From NCBI GenBank assembly GCA_028583405.1, contig JAPTMU010000156.1, positions 186,001-250,000 on the forward strand: a DNA stretch of 64,000 bases. Direction: 5' to 3'. This stretch comes from Pogonophryne albipinna. Taxonomy: Eukaryota > Chordata > Actinopteri > Perciformes > Artedidraconidae. Within the stretch, counting starts at the first letter, position 1. Each line of letters begins with the position of its first letter. The notes below the pieces were generated by a model that saw only the letters and a list, made by a program, of their open reading frames with translations, ran no database searches and was not told the DNA's origin. Shown piece after piece: positions 21,600 to 31,578 of this stretch. The translations under genes were made by a program, and so were the position numbers.

Positions 21600-22300
21600 A
21601 ATCAGTATTCATTATACACCTGGACATCAGCAGGAGAGGACTCTTTAAAGTAGAGACACTACATACTGATATAGACCTGAACATCAGCAGGAGAGGACTG
21701 TCACGATTCTTGTGTTGTCACATGTTTAGTTTTGTATGTCTTGTTATGGGTGTTTTGCTGTTCTCCCTGTCATGTTTTCCTCCTTGTGTATTGTCTGGTC
21801 CTTCTCCCTGTGTTTTCCTCCCTGTCGTTAGTTTCCCTGGTGTGTCTAATTGTGTTCACCTGTTTCCCTTCTGTGTCTCCTGTGCTCATCAGCATCAGCC
21901 CCGCCCCTGATTGTCCCCACCTGTGTCTTGTTATCCTGTGTTTAAATTCCCCTGTCTCCCATGTGTTCTTTGTCAGTTCGTCTTGTCTCTTGCCCTGGTC
22001 AGGTCTATGCTCGCTGTGCTCTTGAAAAATGTTGTTCCTCACCACGTGAGCGATTTTCATTTTTGTTCTCAATTTTTTGTCATCTCAATCTGAGATTAGT
22101 TAGTGACCATTTTTTGTTCATCGTGTTTTGGAAAAATAAAGTATCTTACCAATACTTTACCTCTGTCTCCCGGGTCGTGCAATTGTGTCCTACCTCCTGA
22201 GTGCCTGAGTTCTTAACAAGGACTCTTTAAAGTAGAGACACTACATACTGATATACACCTGAACATCAGCAGGAGAGGACTCTTTAAAGTAGAGACAATA
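21600..22300. repeat. ~57 bp minisatellite, split by a solo LTR
   Basis: The unit ACATCAGCAGGAGAGGACTC, then TTTAAAGTAGAGACACTACA and a tail with TACTGATATA, is present two to three times on each side of the insertion at 21699-22218. Confidence 0.8.
21699..22218 (+). mobile_element. Solo LTR, 520 bp, with 5 bp target duplication
   Basis: The segment begins TGTCACGATTCTTG and ends GAGTTCTTAACA (TG...CA). AGGAC occurs directly before (21694-21698) and after (22219-22223), and removing the segment restores the minisatellite. It contains an AATAAA near 22134. The 5 bp duplication and the ends suit a Gypsy or other LTR element; there is no internal region, so LTR-LTR recombination is likely. Confidence 0.85.
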
Positions 22301-22399
22301 AATAACATAAACACATATTTCTCGATGATGATACCTCACACAGTAAATTAATATCATTGTGATTCTGTGTTATTTATGTGTGTGTGTAGGTGTTGAGGT

Positions 22400-22640
22400 G
22401 GGGTTCCCTGCAGGATTTAAGCTAACGAGCATTTAGCTGCTGCTTCTCCTGCAGTCCTGCAGCCGCTGCCTTTGTTGTCGGCGTGTTTTTCCCAGTGTCG
22501 GTGAAGGTGGAGGGTTGATTTGCATTCAAAGATATTCTCTCCTCATTTGTTCTCGCTCAGAGAGAGTGGTTGTCTTCATCAGTCAGACGAGTTTATCTGA
22601 GTGGTTCGGGGCAGATTTGGCGTGACGTCGGGCGGAGGTA
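22400..22640. promoter_or_regulatory. Possible CpG-richer promoter region
   Basis: The local base composition becomes GC- and CpG-richer. The stretch includes ATTTGCAT (octamer-like) near 22518, a TGACGTCGGGCGG motif (CRE-like) near 22623 and a possible splice donor GGAG|GTAAAA at 22637. It lies 0.3 kb before the probable first exon of the zinc-finger gene and could be an alternative promoter or exon. Confidence 0.3.
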
Positions 22641-22920
22641 AAACTTTTGTGTGCTACACTGCAGTATACAAAGTCAATAAAACTAGCTGCACCTTTACCA
22701 GCTTTGATAACACTTTAAATATCAATCATTATATAAAAACCTATATAATGGGCAACACATGTATGATCACAAACAGAAACATTTGTCCCAACGTTTAAAA
22801 TCCGCTATACCAGTCCCATATTTGTATATTATTATTATTATCATTATTGTTGTAATTCATATTTATTTTAATACCGTTTTTCACCACAGGGAGGCAGTGA
22901 ATTTATGTTTAAAAGAAAAA

Positions 22921-23018
22921 CTAAAATCCCATGATGCATTGTGGCGGTCCGTTTCTAGCTTCCGGTCCTCAGAAGCTACACGTTGCTAACAGACGTCGAC
23001 ACAGATTTTATACCGAAT
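22921..23018 (+). promoter_or_regulatory. Core promoter motif and probable 5' exon of the zinc-finger gene
   Basis: AAAATCCCATGATGCATTGTG at 22923-22943 resembles the ZNF143/SBS-type promoter motif (ACTACAATTCCCA...GC) found at many vertebrate transcription starts. It is followed by about 75 bases of likely 5' UTR ending ACCGAAT|GTAAGT at 23018/23019, a strong donor. The next plausible exon of the gene, carrying the ATG, is at 31240. A second optional UTR exon may end at 23262 (GAGAGAG|GTAACG). The assignment to the zinc-finger gene is inferred from order and strand. Confidence 0.5.
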
Positions 23019-23566
23019 GTAAGTTGTTTAAGATACTTTTAAAACACATACAAAGAGTTAGTTTATCCTTGGAGGGTGATTTATCCGTTAAACCGTGTTT
23101 TTGTTGCCTCCCGTTCTTTGTTCGTAGTTTTTTATACCACGTTGCTAATCGGTAAACATAAGTAGGCTAAAGGCATTAAAGGGAGATTAGTGTGTTTAAC
23201 GGCAGTGTTTTATCAAGGAGAAGAAAGACTAAAGAACCAGGACGAAGAGGAGAGAGAGAGGTAACGTCCTTCAGAGTGTGTGTTTTTTTTTAATGACTTT
23301 GCATACTGCAGGGTAGCTTGTGAATTTACTCCAGGTGGAACTAAAGTCTGATTTAAGAATTGATTAGAATTTCACATCATTGATCCAAATATGTAAAGTA
23401 ACTAAAGGTATTCAATACATGTAGTGGAGTAAAAGTACACCATTTACCTCTGAATTGTAGTGGAGTAAAAGTACAAAGTAGCATTACATGGAAATAGTGT
23501 TTACAGACCTGCTGTTCAAGTGGCCGGCCCGTGACATACCTCACTTTTACCTCACCTATCTCTATT

Positions 23567-23625
23567 AAAGGTGGGGTAGGTAATTTCGGAGAAACCAGCT
23601 CGAGTGCGCTAGAATTTGAAAATAC
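23567..23625. repeat. Left-end fragment of the GGGGTAGGTAA TTAA family
   Basis: TTAAAGGTGGGGTAGGTAAT followed by GAGAAACCAGCTCGAG matches the left terminal repeat of the complete element at 46276-47424. Only about 55 bp remain. Confidence 0.7.
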
Positions 23626-23707
23626 CATGGATGTATAATAAGAACTGGATACAGCGGGGACTCATTAATTCCTATGAGAGTTGCTCATTGGCGCATGATG
23701 ATAAAAT

Positions 23708-25163
23708 CATAGACGTATAAAGAGTAGACGCCGCATTGGCTGCTGGGGCGCAAGAAATACGGCCGCCATCTTGGACCGGTCATCCTACCCATATTGTACA
23801 GACATTCTACCCATAGACAGGTTTCAAGATGCCAGAGCACTGTGCGGCGTATAGCTGTGCAAATCGGCGGACGATTGCGAACAGGGGTCGGGGGATTACT
23901 TTTCACAAGTAAGATTCAACATTATTATTGGTTGTATTTTGTAAATAGAATATTATTGTACTGTATTGATGTCCGCCAGCGAAATCGTAGCCAGCAAACA
24001 TTATGTTTATGGCCAACTGAGTCTTTATAAATCATATGCTGCTGTAACAAGTGAATTTCCCCGTTGTGGGATGAATAAAGTAAAATCTAATCTATCTAGG
24101 AAGAAGAAGGAAGAAAATAAGCTTGACCTCCTTCTTATTTATTTTTTGTGTTGACTCTCAAATCTCCCGTTTTTATTTTGAAGGTTTCCCAAAGACAAAG
24201 ATATGAGGAAGAAGTGGGAAGTTGCTTTGAGGAGGGAAGGGTTCACTGCAAGCGAGTCATCCGTGATTTGCAGTGAGCATTTTAAGCAGGACGAGTTTGA
24301 CAGGACAGGACAGATTGTCCGACTCAGAGATGGTGTTATTCCCTCCATCTTCAGCTTCCCGGTTCACCTCCAAAGAGTAGGTGTATCATCATAAGGCTAT
24401 TAGCATTCATAAATGTAAATATTCTATTATCAATAACAGGGCAGGGTGAAATACCTATCCCTGTGTGTGTGTATATATATATTCTTTTCAAGTATTATGC
24501 TTCTTCATTTTAGCCGGAAAAGGACAGGACTACGTCTACTTCCAGAAAAGCAGAAGAGAGCCTGTCTGTGGCCCCTCAGGACGACCCAGAAGCTTCAACC
24601 TCACAACCTCAGCCTGATGATGTGAGTATTTCTGTTTTCAACATCATATCATAATGGTCCTAGACAAAGTAAAATCTCTCTTGTTTGCTGCCACTCATAT
24701 TAAACACACTCTCAAATAAACCCATACACACACACAATTGAAGACATGTTGAACATGCATTCCTGGCACACACACACACACACACACATATGATTCTGGC
24801 AGTGGCTTTGACAGGTGATGACTATAAGAAAGAATGTGGGCCATACTCTAGTTGTGTCAAAGTGATGTGTGTGAAGTGAAACATCACTCAAACCATGTTA
24901 ACCTACTATGAATATTAAAATACGCCGAATCATGTGTCCGGTATCATGCCTACATATATGACGTTTGCAGAAAAACCCCCCCGTGAAAATCAGTTTTGTA
25001 TTCAGCGAGTTATGATTGATTAAATACGCTGACACTTCATCGCGCCTGCCAGACAGATTACACTGAGTGGAGCGGGTGACCGGTCCAAGATGGCGGTCCC
25101 ACGGCTCGTCAGCGCCTATAGGCAGTAGCGGTCGATGCGGCATCTACTCTTTATATGTCTATG
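23708..25163 (+). mobile_element. P-element-like transposon, internally deleted
   Basis: Terminal inverted repeats of about 31 bp begin CATAGACGTATAAAGAGTAG at the left and, on the other strand, CATAGACATATAAAGAGTAG at the right. The 8-base GATAAAAT is duplicated on both sides (23700-23707 and 25164-25171), and the uninterrupted copy of the host repeat at 6314 has GACAAAAT once. A 31 bp repeat, an 8 bp duplication and an encoded THAP domain together point to the P superfamily. At 1,456 bp it is too short for a full transposase, and only the first three exons are visible. Confidence 0.85.
23829..24621 (+). CDS. THAP domain protein of the P-like element (three exons, 5' part of transposase)
   Basis: Exon 1 (23829-23908) starts MPEHCAAYSCANRR, exon 2 (24184-24376) contains the rest of the THAP domain and exon 3 (24514-24621) encodes a polar, S/E/P-rich stretch. 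Donors GTAAG, GTAGG and GTGAG and matching AG acceptors keep the frame open throughout. THAP hallmarks are present: C-x4-C at residues 5 and 10, FPKD, KKW, CSEHF (C-x2-H) and VIPSIF. THAP is the zinc-dependent DNA-binding domain of P transposases and related host proteins. No RNase-H-like catalytic domain follows, so the product could bind ends but not cut. There is no stop immediately after exon 3; a donor at 24622 leads into non-coding sequence. Confidence 0.75.
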
Positions 25164-25508
25164 GATAAAATGGCCCAACTTTTGAGAGAGCGAAACGTCA
25201 CAGATTACCCGGCATGCCTGAGAAGTTTTAACTTTAACCATGCACCCCAAAATGCTCGTTCACATCAAGCACGTCAATTTGCGTACACGTAACGGCACCG
25301 TGCGTTCATGACAGCATGGTACTGGATTGTTATTATGATGGATTTGATATTAACGAGGCGGCAGTTAGCAGCTAGCGGCTAGCTAGTAATTATGCTAATT
25401 TACACATCAATCGTTATGTACTTTTTTATTACGCTGGAACAGGATCTAGTGATATCCAAGCAACAGAACTTCATTTAGCATGAAATAGTTATTGCACTGT
25501 ATATATAT

Positions 25509-26573
25509 TAGGGCTGTCAAACGATTACAATTTTTAATCAGATTAATCACAGCTTAAAAATTCATTAATCATGATTAATCACCATTCGAACTATGTCCAA
25601 AATATGCCATTTCTTTATGTATATTGTTGTGGGAATGGTACATACAGTATGTATGCATTATTATAACATTTTTCTGTGTGTCAAAATGAAAGACAGCCCA
25701 CACACCTATCAATCATCAAACCGTGGGGTCTTAATTCATTGCGTGTTGATTTATATCAACGGGGGAGTACTTCAGGAAAGTCGACGGGGGGGCGGCTAGT
25801 GGAGTACTTCATGACCAGAGTGTGAACGTTGTGATCGGCTGTTTTAGCGCAGTTCTCCAGTGAAGGGGGGGGGGGGGGGGGGGGGAGTCTCCCTCCGCAG
25901 CCGGTTGGAGTAGTTTTGTCACAATTCCGTTGTACAGACCGATGTTAACAGCAGCCCTGTCTGTGCACACGGAGACCGACTCTGTCGTCCGGTGATCTAA
26001 CGGCCTTCTGGAAAAGCTTCACTAGTACGTCGGTACGCAAATGCGCTTTGTGACACAAGTGACGGTACGCATTTCAGATTACGCACATAACCTGCGTACC
26101 AGTTATGTGTTACCTGTACTACAGCAAAAGTATTCTCCGTCGGGACTTCCTGCATCAACACCACACCGTTATCTTGATTCTGATTGGCCAGAAGACATTA
26201 TCAAAGATGTTCTATTGAGAAGACGATCACTACGTGACAAAAGTTTTCAAAAACCGTTTCTGGTCTTCGGTATTTCCAGACAAGTGGCTGCTGAAATCAA
26301 TCTTACTAACTGCCGTCTGTGCAATTCTCGGCGGGAGTTGGCGGACTTTATTTTGCGGACTTTATTTTGCTTGCTTTAACATCATTTTTCATGGTGGGGC
26401 TAAGCCATTTCTTGGTATGGGTGTAGCCTACCCCAGCCATACCCTGGCGCTGCCACTGGTGGGATGTATGGGGCGGGCCATTCTGCACATGCGTTAAATG
26501 CGTAAAATATTTTAACGCAATTAATTCAAAAAATTAATTACCGCCGTTAACGCGATAATTTTGACAGCATTAA
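25509..26573. mobile_element. hAT-like non-autonomous element (AGGGCTGTCAAA family), copy 1
   Basis: Left end TAGGGCTGTCAAACGATTAC and right end TTAACGCGATAATTTTGACA followed by GCATTA are inverted relatives. Further copies are at 47916-48862 (inverse), 28778-29060 (right part only) and, more distantly, 52723-53581. ORFs at 26041-26379 and the equivalent at 48182-48538 are similar (HRYLDSDWPEDIIKDVLLRR), but I do not recognise a transposase domain. A run of 22 G lies inside at 25865-25886. Confidence 0.65.
25865..25886 (+). repeat. Homopolymer of 22 G
   Basis: An uninterrupted G run within the hAT-like element, between TGAA and AGTCTCC. It can form a G-quadruplex and is prone to sequencing error. 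The inverse copy at 47.9-48.9 kb lacks a long C run at the matching place. Confidence 0.95.
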
Positions 26574-26645
26574 TATATATGCATGTGTGTGTGTGTGTAT
26601 ATATATATATATACATATGTGTGTATGTATATGTATATATATATG
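26574..26645. repeat. TG/TA microsatellite
   Basis: (TG)n followed by (TA)n and TGTATATATA. A near-identical stretch follows the duplicate at 28778-29060. Confidence 0.9.
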
Positions 26646-28543
26646 CTGTAGCGACACGTCGACTTCAAAATATCGTCGTCGACATATTTCCTCGTCGACG
26701 CATCGCCACACACACGTGGGTCACCCAAAACAACAACAAGCTGTTCGCAATCGCACTTTAAACACTATGGAGACTGAAACGGCTACCACCTCCTCCTCAC
26801 GGGATTGCGCACGAAGCCCTGCAAAAAGCCCCCAAACAAAAACATCGCGCCCTAGGTCTTCAAAAGCATGGGAATACTTTAAATTTAGTCCAAAACGCAA
26901 AGGCATTGTTATTTGCAGTCTTTGCCAAATGGAGTTGGCATACCACACTAGCACAACAGCGATGTTGGAGCATTTAAAGCGGAGGCACCCCCTTGTCTCT
27001 CATGGAGGGAACAATGATAAGTAAGTACTAACTTTGGCTAAATTAATTCCACGTTTGTGTAGTGTTCTGTGCACTTAGGTAGTGCTAACTATCTTATAGC
27101 TCTCCGTGCGGTTTGTTCGTGCTTGGTTGGTTAGTAGTTAATGTTAGCTACCTAGCTAGCGGCGCCAGCTGTGTGTTAGTTAACGTTTGGCAGCATTTAA
27201 TGTTGGCTGGAATGGTAGCTAGTTTACGTCTGCAGAACACCGCTATCTAGCCGCTACTAACCCGGAACGAACTAACTACACAGAGAGCTAACTCATGTTG
27301 TGGTTGTTTACGAGTCAAACATAACATTAGACTAACGTTAGTCAGCTTATAGTATCAATGTATGTCAACTAACGGAGCCAAGCAATGTCCAGGCCAGGGC
27401 TGCACGTAAGCTGGTGCGCAGTTGTCATGAATGAATTAATGTTTTTATGAGCATTGAAAACATTAAAATGAGCACCAGCACATCCAAGTGTGATAGGGCT
27501 CATATGAGTTGCACTACCAAACATTTTCACTGTGTATATATAGTACTCTACAAGCTTTTAGATAAACATGAAATGCATTGTTGGACTTAACATTGTTTAA
27601 AAAGTAACCACGTTAGCCTTCAAGTAAACTAATTATACCATAGCACTGCAATGAGTTTAAGAGTAGATTTAATATGCCCCACTGTCATAGCTGTTGTTCC
27701 ATTGTTCATTGCTGTTGTGTTTTCTAGGATAAAGCAAAGAACCTTGCCGTCCTATCTTGGGAAAGAGGCGCAATGCACTCCACAGAAGGCAGCCGAACTC
27801 AGCAAAAGAATCTTGAGAGTAAGTAATTATTTGCTTCCTTTGAGCATCTTTTAGGAGGGAATGGCTGTCCTGATCCCATTTATTGTGTCCTGATTTATTA
27901 GCTAGTTTATAGGTGTTTCTTCACTTGGCCTTTTTATTTGTGTCCTTGTTTGGATTGTGTAATAATTAAGCTTCTTACACTGTAAGCAACATGGCTCTAT
28001 GAAAGGTGCTGTGTTGTTATTAATAATAATATATTTGTTTTATCTTACAGGTGATCGTCAAAGACATGAGGCCTTTGTCTCTCGTTGAGGGTGAAGCCTT
28101 CATAGATATGATTGAATATGCCTGCCCAGGCTTCAAATGTCTCTCCAGGTGGTGGTTTACCAAGCAGCTGGAGAAAGCATACCAACGTGTTCTTGAAGAT
28201 CTGAAGGGAAAGGTCCTGTGTTGGGACTGTTATATTGTGTTAAACACTCAGGAATTTCTGTACTGTGCACGGCACAGTGTTTGTTTTTGCACTACATTTT
28301 TTATCTTTTGTAATTTTGTACAGAAGAGATTTTTTGTTGGACTGTAAGACTAAACAGGCTGGCCTTTTTATTTTGTATACTTTTATTCTATATTTCTTAT
28401 TTTGCTGTGCAATAAAAAAAAAACGATATTAAGAATTTTTTGGTATTTATTTGAGATAAATTATGTTTTTTATTAATCGAACAACAGAAAAATAATCGTT
28501 AGATTAGTCGACTAATCGATAAAATAATCGTTTCCCCCCAGCA
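26646..28543 (+). mobile_element. hAT (ZBED) transposon, truncated
   Basis: The segment starts TGTAGCGACACGTCGACTTC and ends CGATAAAATAATCGTTTCCC then CCAGCACTA, with GTCGACTAATCGAT-like subterminal repeats at both sides. It carries the 5' exons of a hAT transposase but not its catalytic region. Microsatellites on both sides hide the target duplications. Confidence 0.6.
26767..28348 (+). pseudogene. ZBED-type hAT transposase, first three exons
   Basis: Exon 1 (26767-27020) begins [13 protein letters not shown] and contains a BED zinc finger: [14 protein letters not shown], then CSLCQMEL and [10 protein letters not shown] (C-x2-C...H-x4-H pattern). Exon 2 (27728-27818) and exon 3 (from 28051) join in frame through GTAAGT donors and AG acceptors. 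Exon 3 starts VIVKDMRPLSLVEGEAFIDM, the typical segment after the BED finger in hAT transposases. After about residue 170 the similarity ends, a stop comes at 28345, and the DDE and dimerisation regions are missing. It may have encoded a DNA-binding fragment only. Confidence 0.8.
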
Positions 28544-28629
<86 letters not shown>

Positions 28630-28630
28630 A

Positions 28631-28678
<48 letters not shown>

Positions 28679-28679
28679 A

Positions 28680-28752
<73 letters not shown>

Positions 28753-28760
28753 ATATAAAT
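28544..28760. repeat. Long (TA)n microsatellite
   Basis: More than 190 bases of almost pure TA, with two interruptions reading CACAGCTTTATA near 28627 and 28676 and the complementary AATAAAGCTGTGATA at 28764-28778, so the whole can fold back on itself. Confidence 0.95.
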
Positions 28761-28777
28761 ATAAATAAAGCTGTGAT

Positions 28778-29100
28778 AAATCAATCTTACTAACTGCCGT
28801 CTGTGCAATTCTCGGCGGGAGTTGGCGGACTTTATTTTGCGGACTTTATTTTGCTTGCTTTAACATCATTTTTCATGGTGGGGCTAAGCCATTTCTTGGT
28901 ATGGGTGTAGCCTACCCCAGCCATACCCTGGCGCTGCCACTGGTGGGATGTATGGGGCGGGCCATTCTGCACATGCGTTAAATGCGTAAAATATTTTAAC
29001 GCAATTAATTCAAAAAATTAATTACCGCCGTTAACGCGATAATTTTGACAGCATTAATATATATGCATGTGTGTGTGTATATATATATACATATATGTGT
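28778..29100. repeat. Local duplicate of 26294-26620
   Basis: About 300 bp of the right end of the hAT-like element plus its adjoining microsatellite are repeated almost exactly, from AAATCAATCTTACTAACTGC to ATATATGCATGTGTGTGTG. The copies flank the ZBED element. Confidence 0.9.
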
Positions 29101-29118
29101 GTATGTGTGTATGTTATA

Positions 29119-29163
<45 letters not shown>
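29101..29163. repeat. TG/TA microsatellite
   Basis: GTATGTGTGTATGTTATATG followed by (TA)n. Confidence 0.9.
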
Positions 29164-29169
<6 letters not shown>

Positions 29170-29723
29170 TGCAATAAGAAGCTACAGGGACGTTAATCTA
29201 CGTCGGTAATATTAACTTTATTTAATACAACATTTACGGTACAAGATTTACATCATACAGCCCATGTAGTATAATATTTTACAAATGATGAATTACAGCA
29301 AACATGTGCAATATATCCATTATTACAGCTCCGTGGGATGGCAGTAAGGCGATATGGGTCCGTTCTTATTGTGCATCCATGGGTAAAGGTAAAACGCATG
29401 TAGTACTGAACACGTAACATGAACGTGCCGGGCGGCGTGGTCCCGTGGGTTGGATGCACGTTCATAATGCAGAGGGAAATAACTCTCAGAATAACGTTAT
29501 TAGCACATTTTTACAACTTGAGGAACAATTTTTTTTTAATAAGGGCTATACAAGTGTTCATACTGGGTAGTTTATTTAGTTTAAAAAAAATTATCCAACG
29601 ATTTACAGACCACTCTTTCCCAATGTAAGTCAATGGGAAAAAGTGTTTCCGTGCCTGGCAACCAAACGGAAGTGTAGTACCGCCGTTAGGCCCCCACAAA
29701 TATTTTCATCTGAGTCCGGCGCA
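29164..29723. other. No gene recognised
   Basis: Moderately AT-rich sequence with no frame or family that I can name. The stretch at 29600-29690 (CCCAATGTAAGTCAATGGGA, then AAGTG) is of a type often seen at the edges of fish DNA transposons. Confidence 0.35.
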
Positions 29724-29822
29724 CTTCCTGGGGCCTTGGAAAATACACAACCGGAGAAAATCTGCCACTTCCTTACAGAGCCCCTCCTCCAACAACACAC
29801 ACGAACGCGCACATGACCAATG
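29724..29822 (-). repeat. Fragment of the GGGGTAGGTAA TTAA family
   Basis: Read on the minus strand, GTCATGTGCGCGTTCGTGTG then GGAGGAGGGGCTCTGTAAGG matches 47290-47335 of the complete element. Confidence 0.65.
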
Positions 29823-30180
29823 AGGACACGAGATAAGTTTGTGCACAGAATGACACAGGGTTTCTCCTCCAGGGGCAGTTTAGATACTGCTCTGGGGTTC
29901 TACCAGCCCACCAACACCTACTGCACTACACACTCCGTTTTGCTATCCTGGCGGTCGGACATCCGACGCTTTAGTGCCTGAAATAAGTGATACGACGGGC
30001 ACCTGGTGTTAGAGGCCACGCTGTTGGTGCCCCCCTAAGCAGATTACGTGATCTTGCATTTAGATTCTGACGGGTTAGTCCTAAAGGTAGGACGGCTGTT
30101 TTCCGGAGCCTTATCAGCATCGGAGCTCCGTATCGGAGACGACCTAGATATTAACGTAGGTTGTATCGAAGTTAGATTCC
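29823..30180. other. No gene recognised
   Basis: Mixed-composition sequence with higher CpG around 29950-30120. I see no known family or coding frame. Confidence 0.35.
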
Positions 30181-30221
30181 TTTTCAATAGTAAAGTACAA
30201 GTACCTCTAAATAGTACTTAA

Positions 30222-31090
30222 AGTGGACCTATCATGCTATATTTGAATAATATATTGTAGGGCCATACCTATATAAAACATGTCTGTGAAGTTTTTTTCA
30301 AAATACCAAACAGATCATGCATTTTAGCCATCCCTCATTTCGCTCTATTTGCTCTTTTCCAGTCCTGTTTTTGCAAGGGCTGATTCTGTGACGTAGCTTT
30401 AATGCAAAATGAGCTGCAGCTGACCACGTCCCCTGCAGGAGAGGGGAGTGTGCTCGGAGATCAGCTGCTGGGCTTTCAGAAGAGGGGGAGGAAAAGAGAG
30501 GCTCCGTCCTCCGTGTATTATTATTATATAGAGTCGTTATTCATTTGTTTTATCCTTCTTTGACTTGAGTGAAGTTCATAAACATGTCCGTGGTAAAATG
30601 TTTAGAACACACACGCAGAAATCTGCCGGAGTCTTCTGGCACATGTCCCTTGAAAATGAAGTCTAGCCACAGATTCTTGTCTTTTTCCAGGGGTGGCATT
30701 GCATGCAGTCCCTTGTCCCGATTCTTGCAGCCAACAACAGCACAACGTTTATCTCCCTTAGACCTCCTGGCAAGAGCAGGCAAAAACACAGGGGAAATTT
30801 AGCCTGCCGACAGCCTATATGCGAATGAGAGGTTGGGCAATGGCCGTGGCCCAACCTCTCATTCCCCTGATAGGTGGAGAGTTGCCCATATAGGCGGAGC
30901 ACCCCTTTTCTGATATCAGAGAAATTCTGATCTGTATCAGCTCCGTTGCAGCCCCGTTTTTAGAGATTTGGGGATGGAGGAAAAGAGAGAGGGTTGTGTT
31001 TTCTGACACTTGGTGAGTTCCCTGACACACCGGGGACACATATTCATGTATAAAGACGTACAAAAGTGCATTTTGCATGATAGGTCCCCT
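30222..31090. mobile_element. TTAA-inserting THAP transposon (Kolobok-like), 869 bp
   Basis: TTAA is duplicated at 30218-30221 and 31091-31094. The ends are AGTGGACCTATCATG and, on the other strand, AGGGGACCTATCATG. The element interrupts an AGTACTT-type repeat. It carries a THAP fragment on the minus strand. Kolobok elements use TTAA and can carry THAP domains; piggyBac also uses TTAA but lacks THAP, so I favour Kolobok. Confidence 0.75.
30550..30789 (-). pseudogene. THAP domain fragment
   Basis: The minus-strand frame contains RCAVVGCKNRDKG (C-x4-C), LWLDFIF with the conserved tryptophan, and RVCSKHFTTDMF (C-x2-H). It stops shortly after, before the proline and AVPTMF-like box that ends a THAP domain, and before any catalytic domain. 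It is therefore a broken transposase N-terminus. Confidence 0.8.
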
Positions 31091-31239
31091 TTAAGTAAAG
31101 TACTTGAATACATGTACTTAGTTACTTCTCACCTCTGCTATGACCCTAAGACGTAGCTGTATATTTGTTTTAGTTGTGTCTGTCGGTTGCATTGAGTTAT
31201 CTTGTGTTGTTTCAGCTGTAGTTGTGTTGATTATTTCAG

Positions 31240-31305
31240 AGACACAGCCGGAGAAGGAGCACTGAGAGCAGCATGGAGGAGAACAAAAAGACCCCTGGAG
31301 CTCAG
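31240..31305 (+). CDS. Start-codon exon of the C2H2 zinc-finger gene
   Basis: After the acceptor TGATTATTTCAG, a 66-base exon holds 33 bases of 5' UTR and then ATG at 31273, encoding MEENKKTPGAQ up to the donor CTCAG|GTCAGTG at 31305/31306. The exon ends in phase 0, and the finger exon at 51771 also starts in phase 0 (KPKGREKRHSC), so the two can join directly. Short start exons of this kind are usual in fish zinc-finger genes. The 20 kb intron that follows is filled with transposons. Extra exons in between cannot be excluded. Confidence 0.55.
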
Positions 31306-31570
31306 GTCAGTGTGCACTTCCTCACAATATATTCCTAACACTGTTATCCCCAAATGAAAGATCACAACCCGTTTAGAAAATACAATATTGAAGCACAATA
31401 TGGTTAGATTAGAACGTTGCTGTATTTCTTATTTTTTTTAAACATTTATCTATTGATCTTTTACATTTATCACATTACACAAACACAACCGAACATTCCC
31501 CAACATTAGACATATGGCAGATTACAAAATAATGCAAAAAAAAAAGTGTAGATACTAGAAAAATCAATCA
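31306..31570. other. Intron sequence, nothing recognised
   Basis: AT-rich, continuing on the other side of the hAT insertion at 32391. No family assigned. Confidence 0.4.
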
Positions 31571-31578
31571 GTTTAAAG

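Larger units (their letters stand above)
23626..25462. repeat. MITE-like repeat, copy 2, host of the P-like insertion
   Basis: Apart from the insertion at 23708-25163, this matches 6226-6645 (start ACCATGGATGTATAATAAGA, end GGATCTAGTGAT). It supplies the target of the P-like element. Confidence 0.7.

Noticed and set aside
26041..26379. A host gene in the hAT-like element (similar ORF at 48182-48538)
   Set aside because: Both ORFs lie in copies of one repeat, have no domain I recognise, and differ in frame ends; treated as part of the repeat.
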